Of a stretch of 64,000 nucleotides of DNA, positions 54,086-62,631 are shown one piece after another. The translations under genes were made by a program, and so were the position numbers. Each line of letters opens with the position of its first letter. Positions within the stretch are counted from its first letter, which is position 1. The stretch is from positions 1-64,000 of the forward strand of contig JAWKQR010000018.1 in NCBI GenBank assembly GCA_041390025.1, read 5' to 3'. This stretch comes from JBFFMO01 sp041390025 (GTDB taxonomy: Bacteria; Myxococcota_A; Bradymonadia; Bradymonadales; Bradymonadaceae). Under the pieces are notes generated by a model. The model was given only the letters and a program-made list of their open reading frames with translations. It was not told the origin of the DNA and made no database searches.

Positions 54086-54253
54086 TGGGCTTCGCCCATT
54101 CGGCAACCCGAGGTTGCCGACCCAAGGACATGCTTCGCCCATTCGGCAACCCGAGGTTGCCGACCCAAGGACATGCTTCGCCCATTCGGCAACCGGAGCT
54201 TGCCGACCCAAGGACACGCTTCGCCCATTCGGCAACCCGAGGTTGCCGACCCA
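54086..54253. repeat. double-hairpin repeat cluster E (4 units, 43-bp period)
   Basis: Units end at 54124, 54167, 54210 and 54253, exactly 43 bp apart. H2 is TCGGCAACC-CGA-GGTTGCCGA (one copy has GGA and a GCTTGCC arm), then CCCA; spacer AAGGACATG or AAGGACACG. It fills the convergent gap between the Kazal and caspase-like genes and may also end both transcripts. Confidence 0.9.
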
Positions 54254-54268
54254 CCCTACATCCTGTTG

Positions 54269-56164
54269 TTAGTCCAACGACATCACGTAACCCGCCTCAC
54301 CGACTCCTGAGATTGGCATTGAGCCCGTGATGTCGGCGCGCACGCCAGCGTTGAAGTAGATATTCGCGGGTGTCACCCATCGCAGATACGCTGACACGGG
54401 GCTCATCGTGGTCGTTTTACCGATGACCTCTTGGGTGACTTCGTCTTTTGTTTCGCCCTCGGTGTCCGACAGCGCAAGGGCATTGAGCGACACATAACCA
54501 TGGATCGAGAGCTGGCTGACCAAGTGGTACGCGAGCTCCCCTTCCATCCCGAGCATGTAGTAGTCCGACTCCTCAAAGCCGTTGTAGGCGCCGATGAAGC
54601 CAAGCTGGTAGACGACGTCTTCGTCGTCATTCATGGACGCCATCCCCAAACGCAGCGCGAAGTTTGTCGAATCCAAACCGAGCAGGCCCGTGTAAGCCCC
54701 TTCGATGCTGACGTAGGCGCCGTCGTCGTATTCGGTGAACTTCGTCATGAAAATCATCGTACCGATGAAGTCCTGCTTGGGCAGATAACCCTGCGCAACG
54801 TTGTAACCAAACGAGAGCGAGCCGTCGGTCCACTCGGTCCATTCGTCGGAGCTTGATGAATTGCCCTCGCTCTCGAACAGGCTTCCTACCGCGTTGTAGA
54901 TGACAGGGTTGCCGTATTCCAGACCACCTCCAGCGGACCACGCCCAACCCTCAACGTCCTGCCCACTTTGATTCACGGCAGCACGAAGCACACCCGCGTC
55001 GCCGCGCAGCTGCACACCACCGCCCACGTGGAAGCGCAACGCGGCATGCCCGGTAAAGCCCTCCATTCCGTCAATGTCCGAGTTCAGGAACTTCTGATAA
55101 CCCACACGAAGGGGCGACAAGCTGAAACGACCCGCTGAAAAACGCCCGAGTCCAAGGCCGCCTGCCAGTCCGATGGCCCGCTCCACACCTGAGTCTTCGA
55201 TGCTCATGGACGGTTCGAACCACAGCGAGAAGTCACCGGCCCAACCACCCCCAACGCCGAGCTCTACGTTGCCGCGTAACGACTGCACCGTCGAACGGTT
55301 GAACTCCGACGGCAGGGTCATCTGCGAGAACATCACGCCGATCAACGGCCCGCTCGGGGAGCTCGCCGTCAGGTAATCATGCCAGAACGACCATGGAATC
55401 AGATCGTCGTATTCCGGCGAGATGATCGTGGGATCGCTTCCGCCCAAGCCCGGTACGACACCTGCCCAGGTCTTACCGGATTCGGATTCCGTGACTTCGA
55501 TCGGCATCGACGTGGCGCATGACGGCAGGTTGATCATCGTGGGTGCCTTTCCGAATTTGACCTCGGCCACCACAATCTCACCCTTAAACGGCTCCCCGTC
55601 TCGGTCCACCGGCATGTCGACACGTACCGGCGAGGTGCCCGACTGCAGGTAAGGGGCGCACAGACGGGCGCGAACGTCGGCGGGTTGCACCACCGAGATG
55701 AGATTGACCATGTCGGCCTCGCCATACAGACCACCGTAGTTGGTCAGCAGCTGAACCTTGTTCTCTTCGGTGACGCTGGTCAAAGGCAGAATCTGCGTCA
55801 AACGTTGGAAGTCGGCCGATTTCTGAGCCATGAAGTCCCGTTGTTCTTTGCCAAAGTCCTCCCACTGCAGCGCGCGCACCGCAGCTTCTTCTTTGAACGG
55901 ATTTGCACCATCCAAGGCGGCCACTTCCCGCCATGCCTTGGCGGCAGCATCCGGGTCGGAGGCACCCGATTCGTCGAGTCGCAAGGCGCGGTCACGGGCC
56001 ACGAGGACCTCCGCGTCGGCACTAAGTCCGATGGCGCCGTTGCGGTCCAAGGCGGCGGGCGGCGGTGGTACTTGACCAAGCCCAGTGTTGTCTCCGTTGA
56101 TCACCAACGTTTTCGGCCCGACCAGCGGTTGAGTCGTAGGAACTCGTGCCATCTGGTTCATCAA
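54269..56164 (-). CDS. caspase-like protein, C-terminal beta-barrel-like part
   Basis: 631 codons read from 56164; the first residues MMNQMARVPTTQPLVGP are joined to the caspase domain if one G is removed from the run opposite 56165-56168. After a helical hinge (residues ~45-150), alternating strands with aromatic girdles appear (VELGVGGGWAGDFSLWFEPS, GHAALRFHVGGGVQLRGDAG, NFALRLGMASM, YMLGMEGELAYHLVSQLSIH), which fit a membrane beta barrel of 14-18 strands. The end (GYVMSLD) lacks a terminal aromatic, unusual for outer-membrane insertion. No family recognised. Confidence 0.6.
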   Translation of the reverse strand: MMNQMARVPTTQPLVGPKTLVINGDNTGLGQVPPPPAALDRNGAIGLSADAEVLVARDRALRLDESGASDPDAAAKAWREVAALDGANPFKEEAAVRALQWEDFGKEQRDFMAQKSADFQRLTQILPLTSVTEENKVQLLTNYGGLYGEADMVNLISVVQPADVRARLCAPYLQSGTSPVRVDMPVDRDGEPFKGEIVVAEVKFGKAPTMINLPSCATSMPIEVTESESGKTWAGVVPGLGGSDPTIISPEYDDLIPWSFWHDYLTASSPSGPLIGVMFSQMTLPSEFNRSTVQSLRGNVELGVGGGWAGDFSLWFEPSMSIEDSGVERAIGLAGGLGLGRFSAGRFSLSPLRVGYQKFLNSDIDGMEGFTGHAALRFHVGGGVQLRGDAGVLRAAVNQSGQDVEGWAWSAGGGLEYGNPVIYNAVGSLFESEGNSSSSDEWTEWTDGSLSFGYNVAQGYLPKQDFIGTMIFMTKFTEYDDGAYVSIEGAYTGLLGLDSTNFALRLGMASMNDDEDVVYQLGFIGAYNGFEESDYYMLGMEGELAYHLVSQLSIHGYVSLNALALSDTEGETKDEVTQEVIGKTTTMSPVSAYLRWVTPANIYFNAGVRADITGSMPISGVGEAGYVMSLD

Positions 56165-57044
56165 CCCCTTTGATGCCGGGATCGCCCACAGAAACGCCGC
56201 GCGTCAGCACGATGTCGCCGTTGCCGTGGATCGACGGGGTTTGCGACATGCGGCCGGGGATGCCGCGTAGCGCGCGCTGCACGTACATCTGCGCCTGTTT
56301 GGCGCTGACCGTTTGGCTGGAATCGGCGGCCCAACCCTGAAGCGCTCCAAGCAGCAGGTAGCTAAACGCCGGGCGGTTGGCTCCCGGGAGTGAACCTGCA
56401 AACTCCGAGGCTTCCGCGGCCGTAAGGACGACGGTTGTGTCCGTAATTTTTGGGGCAATCGTGGTCGGAATCACAGGCTGCGCAGGGGCGAGCGCGCTGC
56501 CGTCACCTGCCCGACCGCTGAAACACGCGTCGACGATGAGCACCGTCTGCGCTTGCTGCCCCGATTGTAGGATGTTCAGGAGTTCTTGCTGCGGGATGCC
56601 TCGGGCGAACAAGCTGTTGGGCTCTTGGCGTGCGTCCGCGCCGACCAGAAGGCCTTCTTTGCCGTCTTTGGCGGGCGCGCCGTGGCCGATGAACACAAAC
56701 CACACGGTGCCGCCAGGTTGTGACCCCTCGGCAGCGATCTTCGCGAAGCGCTCCAGCTCCTCTTTGGTGCCTTGGCTGTTCGATAGGAAATGCACGGTCT
56801 TAACGCCGAGGCTGTCCATAAAGAACTTTTCCCAGTCGTTGCCGTTGGAGGTCGCCCCCGCCACCTTGGGAAGGAAGATGTAGTCCTCGATCGCGACGAT
56901 CACGGCGACATCAGCGGCTCCCGTCTTGGCTGCCGTCACTGTTTTGTTGAGCTCAGGATATTGGGTGGGTGGTCCCGCGAACGCTGCACCCGCCACAACA
57001 AACAACGCAAACGCGCAAACGCACGCGTGGAGGTAACGCATCAT
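56022..57044 (-). CDS. secreted caspase-like (peptidase C14) domain
   Basis: N-terminal part of the caspase/barrel gene. Signal peptide MMRYLHACVCAFALFVVAG ending near AFA (ATG 57044). Catalytic His is in FIGHGAPAKDGKEG, catalytic Cys in VLIVDACFSGRAG, as in C14 caspases and metacaspases. KYPELNK-like and DVAVIVAIEDY form the first strand; LTAAEASEFAGSLPG follows. The written frame ends at 56022 in an Arg-rich nonsense tail, whereas the next frame continues with MNQMARVPTTQP. The secreted localisation is uncommon for bacterial caspases. Confidence 0.85.
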   Translation of the reverse strand: MMRYLHACVCAFALFVVAGAAFAGPPTQYPELNKTVTAAKTGAADVAVIVAIEDYIFLPKVAGATSNGNDWEKFFMDSLGVKTVHFLSNSQGTKEELERFAKIAAEGSQPGGTVWFVFIGHGAPAKDGKEGLLVGADARQEPNSLFARGIPQQELLNILQSGQQAQTVLIVDACFSGRAGDGSALAPAQPVIPTTIAPKITDTTVVLTAAEASEFAGSLPGANRPAFSYLLLGALQGWAADSSQTVSAKQAQMYVQRALRGIPGRMSQTPSIHGNGDIVLTRGVSVGDPGIKGVDEPDGTSSYDSTAGRAENVGDQRRQHWAWSSTTAARRLGPQRRHRT

Positions 57045-57087
57045 GGATTTTCCGAGAATGGTGGTCGTCCATGACATATCAGATTTT

Positions 57088-58095
57088 TTAGGTGCTTGGT
57101 AGATTTTTGGTGGCGGATAGTCGTCGGTACATCCACACGCAAAAAGCCACGGTCCCCACCGCGATCAGTTGGCTGGTGCTCAGCCCAAGCGCCTCGCCGC
57201 GCGGGTCTGCACGCAGGAACTCCACCAAGAATCGCGCGGTGGCGTAGAGCATCCCCATGACCAAGATCAGCTGGCCGTCAAACTTCTTTCGGGGCCGAAG
57301 CCAGAACAACACAAAGGCAAAAATCGCAAACGCGTACGCGCTTGAGATCAGCTGCGTTGGCCACACGGGCAGGCTTGCCTGAATCCCTTGGGCCCACTGC
57401 GCCGAGAGCTCGGCATAATGGTGGTCAAAATGCTCGTTGTAGGCAGGGCTTCCAATCGGGAACCGGATTCCGGTCGAGACGTCACACACGTTGCCGTAAC
57501 AGCACCCGGCGGCGAAACACCCCAAACGGCCAATCGCGATGCCCAAAGGGATGCCGTAGCCTCCCATGTCCAGCAACCGCGCGATGTTAAGCTCGTGCTT
57601 TCGGCCGTAAAAATACGTGAATGCTGCACACCCGAGCAACGAGCCATAAACGGTCAGTCCACCTGCCCAAAATTTGAGCCACCGGAAGCAATCCTGCACG
57701 GGATAACACAATCCATCCGCGGGGTTGCAGATCGCGCCGATGTCGCGGCCGGTTTGCTGGGCCGCTAGACATTCCATGTTCGAGATGCACGGCGCGGCGG
57801 TGGGCAACCATCGACCATCGAGCAGAAACGGATCCGTGCACAGGTGCACGTAGTCCATCAGAAATCCGTCGACCAAAACGTGCAGCAGTCGGCCCCCAGC
57901 AATGCCGACAATCAGCAACCAGATGACAAAATCTGCGTACTGCTTTCGTTGAAAACCGGCAGGCTCAGCATCCTTCCAACCAAGCCGCGCCGCCAAGATG
58001 AACCCTGTCATCAAAGCGACAAAATACGTGGGAATGGTGAATCGGAGGTCGCCGTCCAAACCCACCCACCGACTGTCGAAAAGGGTGGGGAACAA
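57088..58095 (-). CDS. lgt: Lgt-like prolipoprotein diacylglyceryl transferase family protein
   Basis: 335 residues, about seven membrane helices. GRLGCFAAGCCYG (about 184-196) is the Lgt signature, but the canonical GRxGNF reads GRLGCF (Asn replaced by Cys), and GGLTVYGSLLG has Tyr where E. coli Lgt has the essential His103 (HGG). A periplasmic loop (about 81-142) carries six Cys (86, 103, 109, 123, 130, 136) not found in standard Lgt. Directly after lspA on the same strand, so a role in lipoprotein modification is likely, though the altered residues make catalysis uncertain. Confidence 0.8.
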   Translation of the reverse strand: MFPTLFDSRWVGLDGDLRFTIPTYFVALMTGFILAARLGWKDAEPAGFQRKQYADFVIWLLIVGIAGGRLLHVLVDGFLMDYVHLCTDPFLLDGRWLPTAAPCISNMECLAAQQTGRDIGAICNPADGLCYPVQDCFRWLKFWAGGLTVYGSLLGCAAFTYFYGRKHELNIARLLDMGGYGIPLGIAIGRLGCFAAGCCYGNVCDVSTGIRFPIGSPAYNEHFDHHYAELSAQWAQGIQASLPVWPTQLISSAYAFAIFAFVLFWLRPRKKFDGQLILVMGMLYATARFLVEFLRADPRGEALGLSTSQLIAVGTVAFCVWMYRRLSATKNLPST

Positions 58096-58104
58096 ACACT
58101 TGCC

Positions 58105-58857
58105 TTAGGTGGATTCGGCGGATTCCTGCGCCTCAGTGGGCGCCCCGGTCTTTCGTGACTTGATGCCGTCGATGATCATCTCGATGACCATGAGGCTCAC
58201 GCCGATGACGATGAACGAGTCCGCAATGTTGAACGTGGGCCAGCGATACTCGTCGGTCCACTTCCACACGATGAAGTCGATCACGTACTCAAACCGTACG
58301 CGGTCAATCAGGTTGCCGATCGCGCCACCACACACGCAGCTAAGCGCGATGAGCAAAAGCTGCTGGTCGGGGCGCACGCCTCGCAGAATCCAGAAGATCA
58401 CGAGCACCGCGAGGATACTCACGACGATAAAAAACGGTGCACGCACCGAGTCCGGCGCGTTTGCAAGGAAACTAAACGCGGCACCGGGATTTCGGGTGTA
58501 CTGGTATTCCCAATGGTTTGGAATGATGGTGACCTCGCGCCAGCGCACCTCGAGCTTGTCACCCGCTTTAACGGTGTCCTGCGCACGCACAGCGACGGCG
58601 GCGTCTGTTGTGGTCGAGAAGATGATGCGCTTGAGCTCGTCCTCGGTGTTCTCGGGCATGAACTCCGCGGCCAGGTAATCCTTGACCGTCTTGCCGTCAA
58701 ACTCGGGGGGCACCGTCAGGTAGATGTAATGCTGGAAACTGCCTCGCGACGTCGCGAGGCGGTCCGACGCGATGTGTTTGGTCCATTGGTCCAGAGCGAC
58801 TGCCACCACAATGATGAGCAGCACTTGGGCGAACTTCAAAATCGTTGCTCGATTCAT
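58105..58857 (-). CDS. lspA: lipoprotein signal peptidase (signal peptidase II)
   Basis: 250 residues against the usual 160-170. Both catalytic Asp regions are present (GNLIDRVRFEYVIDF and FNIADSFIVIG) as is NPGAAFSF. Between the first helix (about 10-25) and NPGAAF at 123 is an extra segment of about 60 residues with mixed charge (PPEFDGKTVKDYLAAEFMPE), expected in the periplasm. Removes signal peptides ahead of lipid-modified Cys. First gene of a pair with the Lgt-like gene (ten-base gap). Confidence 0.92.
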   Translation of the reverse strand: MNRATILKFAQVLLIIVVAVALDQWTKHIASDRLATSRGSFQHYIYLTVPPEFDGKTVKDYLAAEFMPENTEDELKRIIFSTTTDAAVAVRAQDTVKAGDKLEVRWREVTIIPNHWEYQYTRNPGAAFSFLANAPDSVRAPFFIVVSILAVLVIFWILRGVRPDQQLLLIALSCVCGGAIGNLIDRVRFEYVIDFIVWKWTDEYRWPTFNIADSFIVIGVSLMVIEMIIDGIKSRKTGAPTEAQESAEST

Positions 58858-58941
58858 TCAATGCTCAGAGTTGTGGACGCCGTCCACGTTCCAAATGCGT
58901 TGTACTGAGTACCCGTCTATGAAGGCGTCGTCCAGTGCTCA

Positions 58942-59871
58942 TTATTCCGCGACGGCTTCCCGACGCTCTACCTCAAGCTCCATGAGGTCGTAGGCCACAA
59001 CGGTGTTCGGGAAGATGGCGCGGGCGTCTTTGAGGAACACGTCCGCCCGGGGGTATTTTTGCGAAAGGTGCGTCAGCACGAGCTTTTGCACGCCGGCCTG
59101 TGCGGCACATCGGGCGGCATCGGTTGCCGTCGAGTGGCCTCGCTCGTGGGCCAAACGTTCGTCGCCGCCAGGGTAGGTCGACTCGTGGATCAATACATCG
59201 GCCCCGCGCGCCATTTCAATGGCACCCTCGCACGGTGAAGTATCCGTACAATACGCGATGCGCACCCCGGGCCGCGCTGGCCCCAGCACCTCGGCAGGTT
59301 CAATCACACGGCCGTCGGCCAGGGTGACGCTCTGACCACGCTGCAGCTGCCCATAGAGCGGCCCTGCGGGGATGCCTAGCTCGCGGGCACGGTCGAGGTC
59401 AAAGCGCCCTGGGCGCGCTTCCTCGGAGTAGACGTAACCCCATGTCACCACACGATGGCGCAGCGGATAGGCCTCGACCTGAAAACCGTCTCCCTCGAAG
59501 ACCACACCTGGCTGGGTGACCTCGGTCGTGCGGACCGGGAAACCGGGCCACAAAATCTGAAGCTCGCGTAGGGTCTTGAACCAGCGTTTTAGGCCCACCG
59601 GACCGATGACATCCAGCGCATCATCGCGCTGATTCAACGTCAGCGACCCGATGAATCCAGGCAGGCCGTTGCAGTGGTCCCCATGGAAGTGTGTCAGGAA
59701 CACACCACGAAGCGCACCTGGGCGAACAGGGGCGCGCTGCAGCTGGATCTGCGTGCCCTCGCCGCAATCGAACATGAACAGGTCACCGTCCCGAAACAAC
59801 ACAACGGACGACACCCCTCGGCTGGGGGTGGGTTTGCCACTCCCGGTCCCGAGGAAGACTAACTTAAGCAT
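58942..59871 (-). CDS. rnz: ribonuclease Z
   Basis: 309 residues from ATG 59871 (upstream starts are too far into the previous gene). MBL fold with THFHGDHCNGLPG (HxHxDH), GTGSGKPTPSRGVSSVVL at the N-terminus, YCTDTSPCEGA and ESTYPGG...ERGHSTATDAA carrying the later metal ligands and RNase Z exosite-type features. It trims tRNA precursors at the 3' end. Follows the GH13 gene by 25 bases in the same direction, probably by chance. Confidence 0.9.
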   Translation of the reverse strand: MLKLVFLGTGSGKPTPSRGVSSVVLFRDGDLFMFDCGEGTQIQLQRAPVRPGALRGVFLTHFHGDHCNGLPGFIGSLTLNQRDDALDVIGPVGLKRWFKTLRELQILWPGFPVRTTEVTQPGVVFEGDGFQVEAYPLRHRVVTWGYVYSEEARPGRFDLDRARELGIPAGPLYGQLQRGQSVTLADGRVIEPAEVLGPARPGVRIAYCTDTSPCEGAIEMARGADVLIHESTYPGGDERLAHERGHSTATDAARCAAQAGVQKLVLTHLSQKYPRADVFLKDARAIFPNTVVAYDLMELEVERREAVAE

Positions 59872-59896
59872 CAAAACTCCACTCGCACGGCCGACT

Positions 59897-61528
59897 TCAG
59901 CGCCCGAATGACAACTGTATGGACTGCCCCGGTTGCACAAACACAAACCGATCGGCGCGCTCTTCCCAGACAGCGACGCCATCCTTGAGGCGCACGAGCT
60001 TGTAAGCGAAGACGAGGCCGGATGGCAACGTCGCGTTCAGCGACAGTTGTGTGTTCCGAGGGGCGAACGTAGGCGCATCGTTGGGTACCCAGCTGCCCAT
60101 CTCGGGACCAGAGCCCACAAGGTGCAGCGTCTCGCCGGGGGCCAACTTCAAGTTATCCACGATGAATTCGACATTGACCGGTGTGGGTGTGCGATGTTTT
60201 TCGCGGAAGGCCTTTAGGTTGTTCGCGTCAACCGACACCATCGTGACCGACGTCTGTCCCGCAGCGACCTCGACCTTCGAGAGGTCTGCGCCAAGCTCAC
60301 TTGGCAAGGTGACCTCGCGAAGGCCCATCGTGGCGTTGACGACCACAAGCACCGCCTGTGGCGTCGGGTCCTGCGGCGAGCCCAGACGAAGGTAGGCAAA
60401 CAGGCCGTCGTCGCTCTCTAGGATCACGTCCATTCCGGTTTGGAGCACATGCCGCAAACGTCGTCGTTCCAAACCATCATGCATCACACGGGCGAGCGCG
60501 TGACCCGCGCCAAACACCATGTCGCCGCGGTTCTCCGGCTCGCCGTCCCCAAGCGCGCCCGCTTCGGTGCCCCACGTAAACGAAGGCGTTCCACGCGCGG
60601 TGAGCATGAACTGCATCGCCTGACGAACGCGGCTGACGTCGCCCCCGCAGGCACTCAGGATTCTGGGCAAGTCATGGTTGTCGAGCAACGTCACGAGTCC
60701 TTCTCGGTTCGGCCCAAGCATGTCCGAATACAGCCGGTCGGCCGAGAGGATGGCCGCGAGGCGAGACGGGCTCTGGTCGCGGCAAAACACATCAACCATC
60801 GCAAAATGGAGTGGGAAATCGAACATCGCGTTGAAGCCCCCGGAACGCGCGACCTCGGCCACATTGGCCGGGTTTCCATCAAGCAACTCGCCGACCAACA
60901 TGAAGTTTTCTCCCCCTTGTTGCGCGGCCTGTTGGTTGAACTTGTTCCAGAAATCGTTCGAGATGTGCTTCACGGCGTCCAATCGGAAACCGCCGGGTCC
61001 TACCCGGTTGATCCATGACAACGTCGTTCCTGCGACCCAGTCATAAGCTTCAGGCACACTTTGGTCGAGGTCGGGAAGGCCGTGCACATCATGGGTTTGA
61101 ACCTCCTCGGTGTTCGACCAGTCGTTGATGCCCCCTTTGAGGTGGAACCACTCGGGGTGGCGCGCGACCAACTCCGATTCGGGCGCGACGTGGTTCAAAA
61201 CCACATCCATGATCAGCCGCATGTCGCGCTTTTGGAGCTCCGTGTTAAGGCGCTTCAGGGTAGCTTCGTCGCCAAATCGCGGCTCGATAAGGTTGGGATC
61301 CTCAAGCCAGTAGCCGTGAAACGCACCGTGGCCATAAAACGGCTCCGTGCGCATTTTAAAGACCGGTGAGATCCACACGGTCTTGATGCCCAGATCCTTC
61401 AGCTCGTCGAGATGATCGATGATCCCCTGCAGGTCGCCCCCGTGAAACGCCTGTGGGTCGGCGAGGTCAATCGTCCCATCGTTACTCGGGTCGCCATTGG
61501 CGAATCGGTCCACCATGATGAAATACAT
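59897..61528 (-). CDS. GH13 alpha-amylase-family catalytic part with CBM20-like C-terminus
   Basis: 543 codons from 61528. The GH13 barrel shows YFIMVDRFANGDPSND, LMDVVLNHVAPES, GFRLDAVKHIS (nucleophile Asp), FMLVGELLDG (Glu) and LLDNHDLPR (Asp). C-terminal residues read LHLVGSGPEMGSWVPNDAP and LVFAYKLVRLKDGVAVWEER, a CBM20-type starch-binding domain. With no signal of its own, it needs the upstream lipoprotein part: adding one G at 61614-61616 (opposite strand) makes a single frame with RFVATIQPRAESRRPLASGL leading to DAMYFIMV. Confidence 0.9.
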   Translation of the reverse strand: MYFIMVDRFANGDPSNDGTIDLADPQAFHGGDLQGIIDHLDELKDLGIKTVWISPVFKMRTEPFYGHGAFHGYWLEDPNLIEPRFGDEATLKRLNTELQKRDMRLIMDVVLNHVAPESELVARHPEWFHLKGGINDWSNTEEVQTHDVHGLPDLDQSVPEAYDWVAGTTLSWINRVGPGGFRLDAVKHISNDFWNKFNQQAAQQGGENFMLVGELLDGNPANVAEVARSGGFNAMFDFPLHFAMVDVFCRDQSPSRLAAILSADRLYSDMLGPNREGLVTLLDNHDLPRILSACGGDVSRVRQAMQFMLTARGTPSFTWGTEAGALGDGEPENRGDMVFGAGHALARVMHDGLERRRLRHVLQTGMDVILESDDGLFAYLRLGSPQDPTPQAVLVVVNATMGLREVTLPSELGADLSKVEVAAGQTSVTMVSVDANNLKAFREKHRTPTPVNVEFIVDNLKLAPGETLHLVGSGPEMGSWVPNDAPTFAPRNTQLSLNATLPSGLVFAYKLVRLKDGVAVWEERADRFVFVQPGQSIQLSFGR

Positions 61529-62043
61529 GGCGTCCCCCGCGCGATAGAGCCCTGACGCCAGCGGTCGCCGGGACTCGGCGCGAGGTTGAATCGTGGCGAC
61601 AAAACGTTCGGCTCCCTCGCAATATCGTCACGCATACGCGCTGACGACGCTTCAATCGCCATCAACGCTGACTCGGACGGACGCGAAACGGTAGCCGCGT
61701 AGCTCGATTCGATGTAGCGCGGTGCCGTGCCAATCTGGGAGAACGTGGCACGCATGGTCAGTGACCATCGGTACTGCTTGTCAAAACGGATGGGTTCTGC
61801 GGCCCGCACGTCCACGGTCATCGCGTAATCGGACGTGCCGGACGCCACGGGTTGGAAGCCGCGTGCACGCAAGTCCGTCTCGACCGCTTCCTTGAGCTCA
61901 GACGGGGGTTCCTCTGCGCCGTTGGGTCCCCAAACACGCCATGTGACGACGATCGGCTCCACCGAAGACAGGCGCGTGACCGTCGCCGGCGTTGCACAAC
62001 CTGCGATCAGCAGCACAAACGCCCATATCAAATACCAACGCAT
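61399..62043 (-). CDS. lipoprotein N-terminal domain of the GH13 fusion
   Basis: Starts at ATG 62043 with MRWYLIWAFVLLIAGCATPA, lipobox LIAGC. Residues 30-165 form a beta-alpha domain (PIVVTWRVWGPNGAEEPPSE, DYAMTVDVRAAEPIRFDKQY, RWSLTMRATFSQIGTAPRYI) very like the separate lipoprotein gene just upstream. From about 61610 the written frame turns to Ser/Arg-rich nonsense; the GH13 frame takes over there. The two ORFs are one gene of about 715 residues, 62043-59897. Confidence 0.75.
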   Translation of the reverse strand: MRWYLIWAFVLLIAGCATPATVTRLSSVEPIVVTWRVWGPNGAEEPPSELKEAVETDLRARGFQPVASGTSDYAMTVDVRAAEPIRFDKQYRWSLTMRATFSQIGTAPRYIESSYAATVSRPSESALMAIEASSARMRDDIAREPNVLSPRFNLAPSPGDRWRQGSIARGTPCISSWWTDSPMATRVTMGRLTSPTHRRFTGATCRGSSIISTS

Positions 62044-62055
62044 GCTGGTCCTTTG

Positions 62056-62631
62056 TTACTGAGGGAGAACGACGTTGACCCCATCGATGCCCGACAGGAA
62101 ACGATCCGTGGCTTGGCCAATGCGCTCAGCGACGGCCAGCTCGACATAACGCAGCGCGTCTGCCTCGTTCTGATGGTCAAAGTCTAGGAAGGCCGCCAAC
62201 TCGAAGGGTGTCGTTTGGACGTCGCCATCGGGTTGCGAGAACGTCACTCGGCCGGCGACGTTCCAGCGAAACTTGCCGCTGAGGAAGCTGTAGAATCGCA
62301 CTTCGCTCTCGACCAACATGATAAACTGCCCGGGATGTTTTTCGCGCAGCGTCTTGACGCGCTGGTCGGTCCCCCGACGCGTGCGAAACTCCTTAAACAG
62401 GTCCTCGCTCGGCGGAATCTGCACCAAGAGGTTTCGACGACGTACTTCGTCGGTGATGCGATTTTGGTAACTCGCCGGCACCGCGTCGATCTCTGGGCGG
62501 TCCGGGTATTGAAGCACAAACACCGACACCACAGGCGTTTGTTGTTCGGTCCGCACCACCTTCTGGGCACCGATGCATCCGGTCATCAGCCCGAGTAATA
62601 AAAGCAGGGGCAAAAGGCGTCTCAAAACCAT
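62056..62631 (-). CDS. lipoprotein, paralog of the GH13 N-terminal domain
   Basis: 191 residues: MVLRRLLPLLLLLGLMTGC lipobox, then SVFVLQYPDRPEIDAVPASY, FIMLVESEVRFYSFLSGKFR and a C-terminal amphipathic helix (YVELAVAERIGQATDRFLSG). The same order of strands and final helix occurs in the lipoprotein domain fused to GH13 (AMTVDVRAAEPIRF, then a helix ending RFVATIQP). The start overlaps the porin-like stop by ten bases and the next gene begins twelve bases after its stop, so the set is one operon. Confidence 0.75.
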   Translation of the reverse strand: MVLRRLLPLLLLLGLMTGCIGAQKVVRTEQQTPVVSVFVLQYPDRPEIDAVPASYQNRITDEVRRRNLLVQIPPSEDLFKEFRTRRGTDQRVKTLREKHPGQFIMLVESEVRFYSFLSGKFRWNVAGRVTFSQPDGDVQTTPFELAAFLDFDHQNEADALRYVELAVAERIGQATDRFLSGIDGVNVVLPQ

